Source: Acetobacter oeni (GTDB taxonomy: Bacteria > Pseudomonadota > Alphaproteobacteria > Acetobacterales > Acetobacteraceae). From it: a stretch of DNA of 64,000 nucleotides. The stretch covers positions 186,001-250,000 of the forward strand of contig NZ_WOTA01000002.1 of assembly GCF_011516825.1 (NCBI RefSeq), in the 5' to 3' direction. A program made the translations under genes and the position numbers. The notes beneath the pieces are model-generated. The model saw only the letters and a program-made list of their open reading frames with translations. It was not told the origin of the DNA and ran no database searches. Numbering within the stretch: the stretch's first letter is position 1; each line of letters opens with the position of its first letter. Positions 27,944-37,283 of this stretch are shown here, piece by piece.

Positions 27944-29767
27944 TTAGTCTTTCTTTGACGAGCGCTCATTTTTCTTGCGCTCATGCGGATCAAGATAGCG
28001 CTTGCGCAAACGCACCGCAGATGGCGTGACCTCGACCAGTTCGTCATCCTCAATATAGGCGATCGCCTGCTCAAGGCTCATTTTACGTGGCGGTGTCAGA
28101 AGCAGCGCCTCATCTTTACCGGCAGCGCGGATGTTGGTGAGCTTTTTTTCGCGAACACAGTTCACTTCGAGATCGTTCTCGCGGGAATGCTCGCCGATGA
28201 TCATGCCAATATAGACTTTTTCACCAGCCCCAAGGAACAGCGTGCCGCGATCCTGCAGGGAAAAGAGGGAGTACTGTGTCGTGACACCATCTTCCGACGA
28301 AATCAGCGAGCCGTTCCGACGGCCTTCGATCGGCCCGGCATAGGGCTGATAGCCGGCAAACAGCCGGTTCATGATGCCTGTGCCGCGTGTATCGGTCAGG
28401 AACTCGCCATGGTAACCGATCAGACCGCGCGAAGGGATAAGGAAGGTCAGACGGACCTTATCCCCGCCCGACGGGCGCATATCCTGCATCTGTCCCTTAC
28501 GCAGGGACATCTTCTCGACCACGACGCCCGAATACGGCTCGTCAACGTCGATCAGAACTTCTTCGTAAGGTTCTTCGCGCTCGCCGGTCTCTTCGTTATC
28601 GCGATACAGCACCCGGGGGCGACCGATCGTCAGCTCGAAGCCTTCGCGACGCATCGTTTCGATCAGAACGCCAAGCTGGAGTTCGCCACGGCCTGCGACT
28701 TCGAAAGCCTCGCTTTCCGGGCTTTCGCTCACGCGAATGGCCACGTTACCCTCTGTCTCCTTGAACAGACGGTCACGGATCTGACGGGATGTGACTTTCT
28801 TGCCCTCACGTCCGCCGAGCGGACCATCATTCAGGCGGAACGTCATCGACAGGGTCGGCGGATCAACCGGAATGGCGGGCAGTGGACCAGCTACTTCCGG
28901 GGATGCGATCGTGTCGGGAATCGTGGTGTCGGAAAGACCTGCTACAGCGACGATGTCACCGGCTTCGACCTCATCGACCGGTACGCGCTCAAGACCACGG
29001 AATGACAGCAGCTTGGTCAGACGACCGGACTCGACAATCGTTCCGTCCTGACGGATTGCGCGCACAGGCATGTTGATCTTCGCGCGACCCTGCTCGACGC
29101 GGCCTGTCAGCACGCGACCGAGGAAGTTGTCGTATTCGAGGATCGTCGCGACCATCGCGAACGGCTTGTCCTTATCCAGCGCCGGCGGCGGCACGTGGCG
29201 CAGGATAAGGTCGAACATCGGGGCCAGATCCTTACGGGGACCGTCCAGTTCCGTATCGGCCCATCCCTGACGGCCGGAAGCGAAGAGCATCGGGAAATCC
29301 AGCTGCTCATCGTTTGCGCCGAGGGAGGCGAACAGATCGAAGATCTCGGTGTGAACCTCATCCGGGCGAGCATCGCCGCGATCGACCTTGTTCACCACGA
29401 CAATCGGTTTCAGACCACGGGCAAGAGCTTTGCCGACCACGAATTTCGTCTGCGGCAGGGCGCCTTCCGCTGCATCGACCAGCACGATCGCGCCGTCCAC
29501 CATGCTCAGAATGCGTTCAACTTCTCCGCCGAAATCAGCGTGGCCCGGGGTATCGATGATGTTGATCCGCGTATCTTTCCAGACCACGGAGGTGCATTTG
29601 GCGAGGATGGTGATGCCACGTTCTTTTTCAAGATCGTTGCTGTCCATCGCGCGCTCAGAGACCTGCTGGTGCTCGTGAAAGGAGCCGGACTGTTTGAGAA
29701 GCTCATCAACGAGCGTGGTCTTGCCATGATCGACGTGAGCGATAATGGCTATATTGCGGATTTCCAT
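27944..29767 (-). CDS. typA: Ribosome-associated GTPase TypA/BipA
   Basis: A 607-residue protein. G1 is [15 protein letters not shown] (residues 10-24), the switch region holds [14 protein letters not shown]3 is [14 protein letters not shown] and G4 is NKVDR. Domain II, the EF-G-like domain ([32 protein letters not shown]), and the BipA-specific C-terminal domain ([25 protein letters not shown]) follow in order. TypA binds the 70S ribosome and supports assembly and growth under stress. It is a full-length, single-gene unit. Confidence 0.96.
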   Translation of the reverse strand: MEIRNIAIIAHVDHGKTTLVDELLKQSGSFHEHQQVSERAMDSNDLEKERGITILAKCTSVVWKDTRINIIDTPGHADFGGEVERILSMVDGAIVLVDAAEGALPQTKFVVGKALARGLKPIVVVNKVDRGDARPDEVHTEIFDLFASLGANDEQLDFPMLFASGRQGWADTELDGPRKDLAPMFDLILRHVPPPALDKDKPFAMVATILEYDNFLGRVLTGRVEQGRAKINMPVRAIRQDGTIVESGRLTKLLSFRGLERVPVDEVEAGDIVAVAGLSDTTIPDTIASPEVAGPLPAIPVDPPTLSMTFRLNDGPLGGREGKKVTSRQIRDRLFKETEGNVAIRVSESPESEAFEVAGRGELQLGVLIETMRREGFELTIGRPRVLYRDNEETGEREEPYEEVLIDVDEPYSGVVVEKMSLRKGQMQDMRPSGGDKVRLTFLIPSRGLIGYHGEFLTDTRGTGIMNRLFAGYQPYAGPIEGRRNGSLISSEDGVTTQYSLFSLQDRGTLFLGAGEKVYIGMIIGEHSRENDLEVNCVREKKLTNIRAAGKDEALLLTPPRKMSLEQAIAYIEDDELVEVTPSAVRLRKRYLDPHERKKNERSSKKD

Positions 29768-29933
29768 CGTAAAGCGGGCCTGATCTTTCCTGCGTACGAA
29801 CCCGCCACAGACTCTGACAGTCTGCGGCGGGTCCTCATTGCTCGCAGTGCATAGAGAGGACGACGGCAGAATGCACGCGAAACTTCATCGCGCATACGTG
29901 ACCGCTCCCTGCGGAAGGACGATTTCTGCGGGG

Positions 29934-30863
29934 CTACCCGACGGCAGGAAAGGCCAGTGCTTCCTGAATCCGCCCCGGTATCTCCGTTCGCAGACAGAAA
30001 AGGCCGCCCGTCTGCGGTTTTTCCGCCAGTTCAGATCCGGACAGGCCTTTGCGCGCGGTGGTCACGAAGACGGTCTTTCCATCGGAGCCGCCAAACGCGA
30101 CTTTTGTTACATTTTTCGCAGGGACAGCGATCGGGTCCAGCCGGCTTCCGTCCGGTCGGAATCGCTCGATACGACCGCCACCCCAGATGCCTGACCAGAG
30201 GGTTCCGGTGCTGTCCATCGCAAGACCATCGGGGGCGCCGTCTTCGATCCTGGCGAAAACACGACGTGACCCGAGCGTGCCATCAGTCGCGATGTCGAAC
30301 ACGTAAATTGTGCCAAGCGCCGAGTCACACTGATAGAGCGTGCGGCTGTCCGGGGAGACGGCCGGGCCGTTGCTCACGGTGTATCCGCCGTGATGCCTGA
30401 TCAGCTTATGCCCGTCCCCGATGCTGTACAGCGATCCTGTCGGGTTTTCCTCGGCGTCGTCCATTGTGCCGAACCAGAGGCGCCCTGTGGGATCGACGTG
30501 ACCGTCATTGATCCTGTTTCCCGGAAGATCCGGCTCTACGGCGATGACTTCCGTGAATGTGCCGGAGACCGGGTCGAAATGGCTGAGGCCGTCTTCCAGC
30601 CCGCACAGCAGGCCGCCATTCCGCAGGGGAACCAGGAAGCACGGCCGTAAGGGTGCGTTCCATGAATGCGTCGCGGCGCTGACCGGATCATACCGGTGGA
30701 GCCTCCGTCCGAGGATATCGACAAACCAGAGCGCCTTCTCCGCTTCGCTCCAGACGGGGCCTTCGCCCAGCTCCGCCTTCAGATCCCACACACAGACCGG
30801 GACATTCAGCGCGTTATCCTCCGGAGCAAACGGAACAGCCGCCACTTCTGGGTTTGCGGTCAT
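29934..30863 (-). CDS. SMP-30/gluconolactonase/LRE family sugar lactonase
   Basis: A 309-residue six-bladed beta-propeller. LGEGPVWSEAEKALWFVDILGRRLHRYDP carries the metal-binding Glu. NRINDGHVDPTGRLWFGTMD holds the Asn-Asp pair, and SNGPAVSPDSRTLYQCDS and DGAPDGLAMDSTGTLW supply the remaining Asn and Asp ligands. It probably hydrolyses an aldonolactone, which fits the oxidative sugar metabolism of acetic acid bacteria. There is no signal peptide, so it is cytoplasmic. GAGGAA lies upstream of the ATG. Confidence 0.88.
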   Translation of the reverse strand: MTANPEVAAVPFAPEDNALNVPVCVWDLKAELGEGPVWSEAEKALWFVDILGRRLHRYDPVSAATHSWNAPLRPCFLVPLRNGGLLCGLEDGLSHFDPVSGTFTEVIAVEPDLPGNRINDGHVDPTGRLWFGTMDDAEENPTGSLYSIGDGHKLIRHHGGYTVSNGPAVSPDSRTLYQCDSALGTIYVFDIATDGTLGSRRVFARIEDGAPDGLAMDSTGTLWSGIWGGGRIERFRPDGSRLDPIAVPAKNVTKVAFGGSDGKTVFVTTARKGLSGSELAEKPQTGGLFCLRTEIPGRIQEALAFPAVG

Positions 30864-31007
30864 ATTTTTCGTTCCTCTTTATCCGTCAGACACAATGAGC
30901 CGGAACGCGTCCGGGCTGCGCTGAGTTGCGCTCCTGTTATGCCGGTCCTGCCAGATTCGTCCCGATTTGCACAGCGCACCGGCATGGACACCGCGCAAAT
31001 AAGGAAA

Positions 31008-31022
31008 TACGTATCATTCGCA
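31008..31022. promoter_or_regulatory. Fur-box candidate upstream of feoA
   Basis: Read on the minus strand it is TGCGAAT-G-ATACGTA, a 7-1-7 imperfect palindrome with five of seven pairs, about 27 bases before feoA. It shares TTGCGA with the box before the TonB receptor gene. Confidence 0.45.
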
Positions 31023-31049
31023 ACTGAATACAGGTGGATACGTGCAGCC

Positions 31050-31289
31050 ATGCGTCTGAATGAGCTGTCGCCCGGATCTGAGGCTGTCATTGACCATATC
31101 GAGGATCGCGAGTCCGGCGATCCTGTGGCCGTGCGGCTGCGTGAGCTGGGCTTTGTCCCGGGTGAGCCGGTAAAAATCATTGCCCAGGGGCCGTTCGGGG
31201 CCGATCCGATCGCGGTGAAGATCGGTTTTACGCGCTTTGCGCTTCGCCGGGTGGAAGCGGCACGCATCGTGCTGCGGGCAGTTGCCTGA
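31050..31289 (+). CDS. feoA: Ferrous iron transport protein A
   Basis: A 79-residue SH3-like protein (MRLNELSPGSEAVIDHI, then VRLRELGFVPGEPVKIIAQGPFGADPIAVKIGFTRFALRRVEAARI). The LGF-x-PG segment and the GF..ALR..EA end are FeoA hallmarks. It assists FeoB in Fe2+ uptake at the cytoplasmic face. The frame is open upstream, but homology begins at this ATG. Two bases separate it from feoB. Confidence 0.94.
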   Translation: MRLNELSPGSEAVIDHIEDRESGDPVAVRLRELGFVPGEPVKIIAQGPFGADPIAVKIGFTRFALRRVEAARIVLRAVA

Positions 31290-31291
31290 CC

Positions 31292-33151
31292 ATGGACGCT
31301 ATGGTGGAAACCCTCCCGCTGCGTGCGGCCCTGGTTGGTAACCCCAACTGCGGCAAGACGGCATTGTTCAATCAGCTGACCGGCAGCCGGCAGAAGGTTG
31401 CGAATTATGCGGGGGTGACGGTTGAGCGCAAGGAAGGTCGCCTGACCACGCCTGCAGGGCGGGGCGTGCGGTTGCTCGATCTGCCGGGGGCTTACAGTCT
31501 GACGGCGACCAGCCCGGATGAAGCCGTCACGCGCGATGTATGTGCCGGGCGCTATCGTGGCGAGCCGGCGCCGGAGCTTCTGATCTGCGTGTTGTCCGCG
31601 ACCAATCTGCGCCTGCATCTGCGCTTTGCGCTTGAGGTGCGGCAGCTTGGACGGCCGATGGTGGTGGTGCTCAATATGCTCGACGCCGCCCGCCGGCAGG
31701 GCATGGTCATTGATGTGCCGCGTTTGCAGCACGAGCTGGGCGTGCCGGTTGTCACGGCCGTTGCGATCAGAAAGAACGGGGCGACGGATCTGCTGGATCT
31801 GCTGGACCACCCGCCGCTGACCGGCCCGGCTCCGTCCGCGAAGGACGAGGACCTTCATGCCACGGTTCGCAGGCTGCTTACGGAGTGCGTGTCCCGCCCG
31901 TCCGCGGGCACGGAGGCTCTGGAGGACAGGCTGGATCGCTGGGTGCTGAGCCCGGTCACGGGTCTGCTCATTCTGTTCGCGCTGATGTTCGTGATGTTCC
32001 AGGCGGTTTTCTCCTGGGCTCAGCCGCTGATGGACAGCATCGATGCCGGGGTGAGCGCTTTCGGGGAGCTGGTGCGTCATGTTCTGCCGGATGGCGTGTT
32101 GCAGAGTCTGATTGTGGACGGGGTTATCGCCGGTGCCGGGACGGTCATTGTCTTTCTTCCGCAGATCCTGATTCTGTTTCTGTGGATTCTGGTTCTGGAA
32201 GAGTCGGGCTATCTGCCCCGCGCGGCGTTCCTGCTGGACCGGATTATGGCCTCCGCCGGGTTGTCGGGACGGTCTTTTATTCCGCTGCTCTCCAGCTTTG
32301 CCTGCGCCGTGCCGGGCATTATGGCGACGCGCACGATCCAGAACCCGCGTGACCGGCTGATCACCATTCTTCTGGCGCCGCTGATGACATGCTCGGCGCG
32401 GCTGCCTGTCTATACGCTGCTGATCGCCGCTTTTGTGCCGGACCGCTATGTGGGCGGCGTATTCAATCTGCACGGGCTGGTTCTGTTCACGCTGTATATG
32501 GCCGCCATTGGCAGCGCGCTGATCGTTGCCTGGGTTCTGAAGCGGGGTGGCAAGGCGACCGAGCATCCCCTGCTGCTTGAACTGCCAGCTTACCGGCTGC
32601 CCAATCTGCGCGATCTCGGCCTTGGGCTCTGGCAGCGGGCGGTTATTTTTCTGTCCCGTGTCGGCACGATCATCGTTACGCTGAGCGTGCTGCTCTGGGC
32701 GTTATCCAGCTTTCCCGCGCCGCCGGCGGGGGCGACGGGGCCTGCCATCGATTACAGTCTGGCGGGGCGGATCGGACACTGGATGCTGCCGCTTTTCGCG
32801 CCGATCGGTTTCAACTGGCAGATCTGTGTGGCGCTTATTCCCGGTCTTGCCGCGCGTGAGGTCGCGGTCAGCGCGCTGGGGACGGTTTATGCCGTTGGTG
32901 GCGGTGAAACCGATGCGGCCGCGCAGCTTACCCCGCTGCTTTCGGCTCAGTGGAGTCTGGCGACGGCCCTGTCTTTGCTGGCATGGTATGTTTTCGCACC
33001 GCAGTGCTTTTCCACGCTTGCCGTGATTCGTCGTGAGACGGGGGGCTGGAAAATGGTGGTGGTGACCGCCACGTATCTGTTCGGGCTTGCTTATGCCGCG
33101 TCTTTCGTCACCTGGCGGGTGGCGCTGGCATTTGGGGGAGGCGCATCGTGA
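31292..33151 (+). CDS. feoB: Ferrous iron transporter B
   Basis: A 619-residue protein. The N-terminal G domain has G1 GNPNCGKTALFNQLTG (16-31), G2/switch NYAGVTVERKEG, G3 DLPGAYSL and G4 NMLD, as in FeoB. The membrane part has the conserved SFIPLLSSFACAVPGIMATRTI with the metal-path Cys, and a second Gate-like region (IPGLAAREVAVSALGTVYAV). It imports Fe2+ across the inner membrane. It is shorter than E. coli FeoB, with a compact C-terminus. The stop overlaps the next gene as GTGA. Confidence 0.96.
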   Translation: MDAMVETLPLRAALVGNPNCGKTALFNQLTGSRQKVANYAGVTVERKEGRLTTPAGRGVRLLDLPGAYSLTATSPDEAVTRDVCAGRYRGEPAPELLICVLSATNLRLHLRFALEVRQLGRPMVVVLNMLDAARRQGMVIDVPRLQHELGVPVVTAVAIRKNGATDLLDLLDHPPLTGPAPSAKDEDLHATVRRLLTECVSRPSAGTEALEDRLDRWVLSPVTGLLILFALMFVMFQAVFSWAQPLMDSIDAGVSAFGELVRHVLPDGVLQSLIVDGVIAGAGTVIVFLPQILILFLWILVLEESGYLPRAAFLLDRIMASAGLSGRSFIPLLSSFACAVPGIMATRTIQNPRDRLITILLAPLMTCSARLPVYTLLIAAFVPDRYVGGVFNLHGLVLFTLYMAAIGSALIVAWVLKRGGKATEHPLLLELPAYRLPNLRDLGLGLWQRAVIFLSRVGTIIVTLSVLLWALSSFPAPPAGATGPAIDYSLAGRIGHWMLPLFAPIGFNWQICVALIPGLAAREVAVSALGTVYAVGGGETDAAAQLTPLLSAQWSLATALSLLAWYVFAPQCFSTLAVIRRETGGWKMVVVTATYLFGLAYAASFVTWRVALAFGGGAS

Positions 33152-33381
33152 TCGAAGTGCTTATTGTCGGCGTGCTTGTCGTGGCCTGTGGTCTGTACTG
33201 GCTCGGCCGTCTGGCGCCCTCCGTGACGCGTGGATTATGGCGCGGCACGGGGCGCGTTCTGGACGTGGTGCATGCGCCGGTACCGGTGCGTCAGGCGGTC
33301 GCCGGACGTGCCGGTTCGACTTCGGCGGGCGGGTGTGGCGGCTGCAAGGGCTGCGGCAAGGATGGCGGCGGCTGCCACTGA
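33148..33381 (+). CDS. FeoB-associated Cys-rich small membrane protein
   Basis: A 77-residue protein with one N-terminal membrane helix (VLIVGVLVVACGLYWLG) and a C-terminal GGCGGCKGCGKDGGGCH cluster holding four cysteines. The plan (one helix plus a Cys-rich tail, directly after feoB) matches the FeoB-associated Cys-rich proteins. It may replace FeoC or deliver iron near the FeoB pore. The GTG start overlaps the feoB stop, so expression is coupled. Pfam membership was not tested. Confidence 0.8.
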   Translation: MIEVLIVGVLVVACGLYWLGRLAPSVTRGLWRGTGRVLDVVHAPVPVRQAVAGRAGSTSAGGCGGCKGCGKDGGGCH

Positions 33382-34002
33382 TCCCCGGTCCGATAAGGCC
33401 GGGCGGACGCCGGATGATGAAACGGGGGCTGCCCGCATCCGGATGGACTCCTTCTCGTTTTTCCGTGACGGTCCACGGGTGGTGAGTTTCGTTGAAGGCG
33501 CAGGAGACGTGTCTCCGCTTTCCGGCGCCAGCGATTTTTCTTTCCCGGAGCCATCCCGGGGTATTGGATTGTTTTCGGGACGAGACGGTTGCCGGAGCTG
33601 ATTCCATGAAGTTACGGACTTTTTTCGTTTCTGGTCCGGTATGGAAAAGCGATTAAGGGTGGCGTTTCGCGGTGGGGACCAGGCTGGCGGATCGTCGCTC
33701 CGGTTCTGATGGCAGAGGCGTGTTTGTATTTTTGCAGCTCGGGTCAGGCTTTCACGTGCTGGTGGATTGAACCGGGCATGTACTGGAGCGGTCGCGGGCT
33801 CCGCTTTTTAAGTAATATGTTGTCTGTATTTGTCTGCATTATGAAAAACTGCGGCGCCGGCTGTCCTTGCGATGAACACGAAACAGGTGCCCAGGGCGTG
33901 TAAAACGCTTCTGAAAACACTTTCTGTTCAATCAGTTGGACGTGATGAGGCGGAGCGGACGGCGCCATCTATCGTGAGGACAAACAACGCGGAGAAATCC
34001 CT
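33382..34002. other. Intergenic stretch after feo operon, no gene seen
   Basis: About 620 bases. A 64-codon frame at 33709-33903 (MAEACLYFCSS...) has no ribosome site or recognisable motif. The last 15 bases hold the GGAG site of the hydrolase gene. No terminator with a T-run was found after the Cys-rich gene. Confidence 0.55.
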
Positions 34003-34974
34003 ATGTCCCACAATCCTGTTGCTCCGGAGTTTCGGGAGACTCTGAAAGTTCTGCCGTCCTTCGATGGTCTTTCGGATCAGACACTCGCCGCAACGCGCAA
34101 GGCGTTTATCGCGGCCATCCGCAGTGTTCCTGTCGTGGAACATCCGGACGTGACCGTCGAAGAGCGTTCCGTGCCGGGTCCGGCGGGAGCTCCGGATGTT
34201 CCGGTCGTGATCTATCGCCCCCGAAGAGGCCACCGGAATGCGCCGGCGCTGGTTTATATTCATAGCGGCGGCATTGTCAGCGGCACGCCGGAAGTGGATG
34301 ACGCCCGTTGCCGGGAGCTTGTCAGCGAGCTGGGGCTGGTCATCTTTTCCGTTGATTATCGCCTGGCGCCTGAAGCGCCATATCCGGCGGCTATAGAAGA
34401 TTGCTACGCCGTTCTGAAATGGGCGCATGAGCAATCCGCTTATCTGGAGATTGACCGGGCTCGTCTTGCCATTGGCGGGGATAGTGCCGGAGGGGGGCTG
34501 ACCGCCTGTCTGGCTCTGCTGGCGCGTGACCGGGCGGAAGTAAAAGTTCTTTTCCAGCTCCTGATTTATCCGATGCTGGATGACCGGACCGGGACGACGG
34601 TGATGCCTTCCCCGGAGCTGGGCCGGTATATCTGGACGCGCTCCGCCAATCATTACGCGTGGAATGCCTATCTGGGCAAAGCGCCGGGGAGCGAGGGGAT
34701 TTCCGAATATGCCTCGGCGTTTCGCGCGACGGATCTGAAGGGGTTGCCGCCGGCTTATATCGGCGTCGGGTCTCTGGACCTGTTTCTGGATGAGGATCTT
34801 GAGTATGCGCGTCGGCTGATGGCCGCGGGTGTGCCCACGGAAGTCTGTGTTATTCCGGGGGCTTATCATGTATTCGATGTATTCATCCCCGATGCACCAT
34901 TGAGCAGGCAGTTCAGGGAGTCTTATTTCGCGGCTCTGAAACGGGAAATTGACCGGCACGGCAAAGAGAAATAA
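34003..34974 (+). CDS. Alpha/beta hydrolase, HSL-type esterase/lipase family
   Basis: A 323-residue protein. The nucleophile lies in GGDSAGGGL, the acid in the GSLDLFLDED segment and the His in GAYHVFD, all in family IV order. The oxyanion-hole motif, normally HGGG, reads HSGG (VYIHSGGIVSG). SVDYRLAPEAPYPAAIEDCYA is a second family signature. It probably hydrolyses short-chain esters in the cytoplasm. GGAG lies 8 bases before the ATG. PadR copy 2 follows in the opposite orientation, with 30 bases between the stops. Confidence 0.88.
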   Translation: MSHNPVAPEFRETLKVLPSFDGLSDQTLAATRKAFIAAIRSVPVVEHPDVTVEERSVPGPAGAPDVPVVIYRPRRGHRNAPALVYIHSGGIVSGTPEVDDARCRELVSELGLVIFSVDYRLAPEAPYPAAIEDCYAVLKWAHEQSAYLEIDRARLAIGGDSAGGGLTACLALLARDRAEVKVLFQLLIYPMLDDRTGTTVMPSPELGRYIWTRSANHYAWNAYLGKAPGSEGISEYASAFRATDLKGLPPAYIGVGSLDLFLDEDLEYARRLMAAGVPTEVCVIPGAYHVFDVFIPDAPLSRQFRESYFAALKREIDRHGKEK

Positions 34975-35004
34975 CTTTTCCCCGCATCTGTCCGGGTATG
35001 GGTT

Positions 35005-35673
35005 TCAGCTTCGTTCGACGGCCTGTGCGGCAGCATCGAGCGCCGCGGCGATTTTCTCTGCCGTGTCCTGCTCCATTTCGCCCTGCCTCATGCGCAGCCG
35101 CATGGCCAGCTTGAGGTTTTCCATTGCCCTGACAACCGGTGCCGGTGCCTTATCGCGTCCGCCCCGTTTGTCCCGGGGAATGGAGCGGGAGAGAACCTCA
35201 TCGGCCGCTTTGCGGTTTTCGGTGAGGAAGGCCTGTCCCTCCGGCGTGATGTGGTAGCTCTTGCGGCCGCCTTCTTCGACCATGCCGGCATAGCCTGAGT
35301 CATCAAGCCAGGAGAGGGTGGGGTAAATAACGCCGGGACTTGGCGTGTAGCTGCCACCGAATTTTTCCTCGATGACGCGGATGAGTTCGTAGCCGTGGCG
35401 GGGCTGTTCCGCGATCATGGCGAGAACGAGCAGGCGGAGTTCGCCGTAATCGAACAGCCGGTGTCCGCCGCGCCCGCCGCCGCCATGACGTCCCCGGCCT
35501 TCGCCGCGCGGGCCGCCTTTGCCGCCGCGTCTGCCCTCGCCGCGCCTGTCTTCATCGCGCCTGTCTTCGGGCGGCCCTTCGCTGCGATCATGAGGGCGAC
35601 CGCCTGCGTCGCCGGTTTCGGGGGAGAATGTGTGACGGTGCCGACCGTCTGCGTGTCTGGATCTGTTTCTCAT
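35005..35673 (-). CDS. PadR-family regulator, YqjI-like (copy 2)
   Basis: Residue-for-residue identical to the gene at 12061-12729, including the Arg/Gly-rich N-terminal arm and the winged helix (GYELIRVIEEKFGGSYTPSPG). It faces the hydrolase gene and lies near the feo operon. With the same operator, each copy should be able to repress the other. Two identical copies imply either raised dosage or a very recent event. Confidence 0.9.
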   Translation of the reverse strand: MRNRSRHADGRHRHTFSPETGDAGGRPHDRSEGPPEDRRDEDRRGEGRRGGKGGPRGEGRGRHGGGGRGGHRLFDYGELRLLVLAMIAEQPRHGYELIRVIEEKFGGSYTPSPGVIYPTLSWLDDSGYAGMVEEGGRKSYHITPEGQAFLTENRKAADEVLSRSIPRDKRGGRDKAPAPVVRAMENLKLAMRLRMRQGEMEQDTAEKIAAALDAAAQAVERS

Positions 35674-35692
35674 GAACACCGATATAGGTCTC

Positions 35693-35717
35693 GATATATC
35701 TCACGTCAAGATATATC
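35693..35717. promoter_or_regulatory. Palindromic PadR operator candidate (copy 2)
   Basis: GATATATCT and AGATATATC arms with a 7-base spacer, 19 bases before the ATG, identical to 12749-12773. Confidence 0.7.
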
Positions 35718-35814
35718 TGAATATATGTCGGGATTTATGGTATCTGCGTGGCTGTCAGGGGTTCGTTCCGGAGGATTGTTTAGACAATTCATGGGGTTAC
35801 GGGGTGGGGGTGTG

Positions 35815-36007
35815 CAGGGCGCTGCCCTGAAACCCGCAAAGGGACATGGTCCCTCTGATCCCGGTTTGTCTGCAAAAGGGGCTGGCGGAATGCGGGCCTG
35901 GCCCGAATCCGGCAGGGACAACAGGCCTCTGCACCCTGATTTATTGATAAATTCAGATGGTTTCCAAAGGTCTCTGACCTTTGGCGGGGTCAGGGCAGCG
36001 CCCTGAG
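35815..36007. repeat. Dispersed GC-rich intergenic repeat, unit 4 (double)
   Basis: It opens with gcagggcgctgccctgaaac and closes with gggtcagggcagcgccctga, so the outer ends are inverted. In between are ggtccctctgatcccggttt, aatccggcagggaca, cctctgcaccctgattta and tttccaaaggtc. It appears to be two head-to-head units. It lies between PadR copy 2 and queD. Confidence 0.75.
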
Positions 36008-36011
36008 ACGG

Positions 36012-36545
36012 TCAGAGTGTCTGATCTGCAATCGTCATGTCAGCCCGACGCCACCAGCATTGTTCCGGCGGTCTTGGCGCGGGCAGGAAATCGAGCGGGT
36101 TGCCAGTGAATTCGACGGTGTTGGTGGGGGTTTCCTGCAGGGTGATGGTTTTGCAGCGCAGGACGTCGCCATCGGCGAGGAGCATGGCGTCGAGTTTTGC
36201 CTTCATCAGGCCGGCCATCAGTTCCGTTGTGGGATCGCCGGGGGTGACGATGATTCTTGCGGCGCGGGCGGGTTCCTGTGTGCGGAACCAGGCGAGGAGC
36301 GGATCGTCTTCCGCGAGTTGCAGGGCATGGTCGAGGCGTTCATCGACGAAGCGGTGCCAGCCGCTTTTGGCGCGCTGGAACGAGACCGGCATGTTGCCGT
36401 GGCCGTCGAGGCGGCTGGCGGATGCCGGTTCGAGGCGGATGGTGACGAACTCGTTGTGACCATGGGGCAGGGCGCAGCTTTCGCTGGCGCCGTGGATCAG
36501 GCGGTGGCCCATGGAGAAGCGGCGGGTGAAGATCAGATCAGCCAT
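36012..36545 (-). CDS. queD: 6-carboxytetrahydropterin synthase-type QueD
   Basis: A 177-residue T-fold protein. His-binding zinc positions are in [10 protein letters not shown] and CALPHGHNE, which also holds the catalytic Cys. [11 protein letters not shown] carries the substrate-anchoring Glu. It converts 7,8-dihydroneopterin triphosphate to 6-carboxytetrahydropterin in queuosine synthesis. It is longer than E. coli QueD (about 120), with an insert around residues 50-100. It overlaps queC by 8 bp. Confidence 0.87.
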   Translation of the reverse strand: MADLIFTRRFSMGHRLIHGASESCALPHGHNEFVTIRLEPASASRLDGHGNMPVSFQRAKSGWHRFVDERLDHALQLAEDDPLLAWFRTQEPARAARIIVTPGDPTTELMAGLMKAKLDAMLLADGDVLRCKTITLQETPTNTVEFTGNPLDFLPAPRPPEQCWWRRADMTIADQTL

Positions 36546-37281
36546 GGGGGTGGCCTGTCAGGGTGGCTTCGTACTGTTCCCATCCGCTGCGTCGGAGGTT
36601 GCAGGCCGGGCAGGTGCCGCAGCCATGGCCCCAGGGGTGCATGGTGCCGCGGGTGCCGAGGTAGCAGCTGTGGCTTTCGTGATTGATGAGTGTGACCAGC
36701 TTTTCGCCGCCCAGGCTTTCGGCGAGGGCCCAGGTCTGTGCCTTGTCGATCCACATCAGGGGGGTGTGCAGGACGAAGCGGGTGTCCATGCCGAGGTTGA
36801 GGGCGACCTGCATGGCTTTGATCGTGTCGTCGCGGCAGTCGGGGTAGCCTGAGTAATCGGTTTCGCAGACGCCGGTGACGATGTGGCGGAGGCCGCGCCG
36901 GTAGGCGAGGGCGGCGGCGAACGTCAGGAAGATGAGGTTGCGGCCGGGCACGAAGGTGCTGGGCAGGCCGCTTTCGCTCATGGTGATTTCGGTTTCGCGG
37001 GTGAGGGCGGTTTCTGACACTTTGCCGAGTGCATCGAGGGCGATGGTGTGATCCGGTCCGAGGGCTGTTTTCCACGTCGGGTCGATCTGTTCCATGCCGG
37101 TGCGGAGCGTGTCGCGGCAGGTGAGTTCGACGGCGTGGCGCTGGCCGTAATCGAAGCCGAGGGTTTCCACGCGGTCGAAGCGGTCCAGGGCCCAGGCGAG
37201 GCAGGTGGCGGAATCCTGGCCGCCGGAGAAGACGACGAGGGCGCTGTTCAGGCTGGCGGGGGTATTGGCTGAGGCGGTCAT
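36538..37281 (-). CDS. queC: 7-cyano-7-deazaguanine synthase
   Basis: A 247-residue protein. [19 protein letters not shown] is the PP-loop (SGGxDS) for ATP use. [17 protein letters not shown] and [15 protein letters not shown] are QueC signatures, and [26 protein letters not shown] holds the zinc-binding cysteines. It makes preQ0 from 7-carboxy-7-deazaguanine, ATP and ammonia. It is the middle gene of queE-queC-queD. Confidence 0.95.
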   Translation of the reverse strand: MTASANTPASLNSALVVFSGGQDSATCLAWALDRFDRVETLGFDYGQRHAVELTCRDTLRTGMEQIDPTWKTALGPDHTIALDALGKVSETALTRETEITMSESGLPSTFVPGRNLIFLTFAAALAYRRGLRHIVTGVCETDYSGYPDCRDDTIKAMQVALNLGMDTRFVLHTPLMWIDKAQTWALAESLGGEKLVTLINHESHSCYLGTRGTMHPWGHGCGTCPACNLRRSGWEQYEATLTGHPHG

Positions 37282-37283
37282 GA

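Larger units (their letters stand above)
34983..35738. repeat. 756-bp exact duplication, copy 2 (PadR gene plus operator)
   Basis: Identical and co-linear with 12039-12794. The left end starts 9 bases after the hydrolase stop codon. To the right, sequence differs at once from copy 1 (ggtatctgcg here, tttccggcgg there). A dispersed repeat lies about 80 bases further right, as it also does beside copy 1. Confidence 0.93.

Noticed and set aside
30860-32566. 568-codon minus-strand frame across feoA-feoB
   Set aside because: It is antisense to feoA and feoB and made of Arg/His/Gln-rich shadow sequence.
33709-33903. 64-codon frame after the feo operon with several Cys and Trp
   Set aside because: No ribosome site, no signal peptide pattern and no neighbour coupling. 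It is too short to support.
12039-35738. The PadR duplication as an insertion sequence
   Set aside because: No transposase, no terminal inverted repeats and no target site duplication at either copy.
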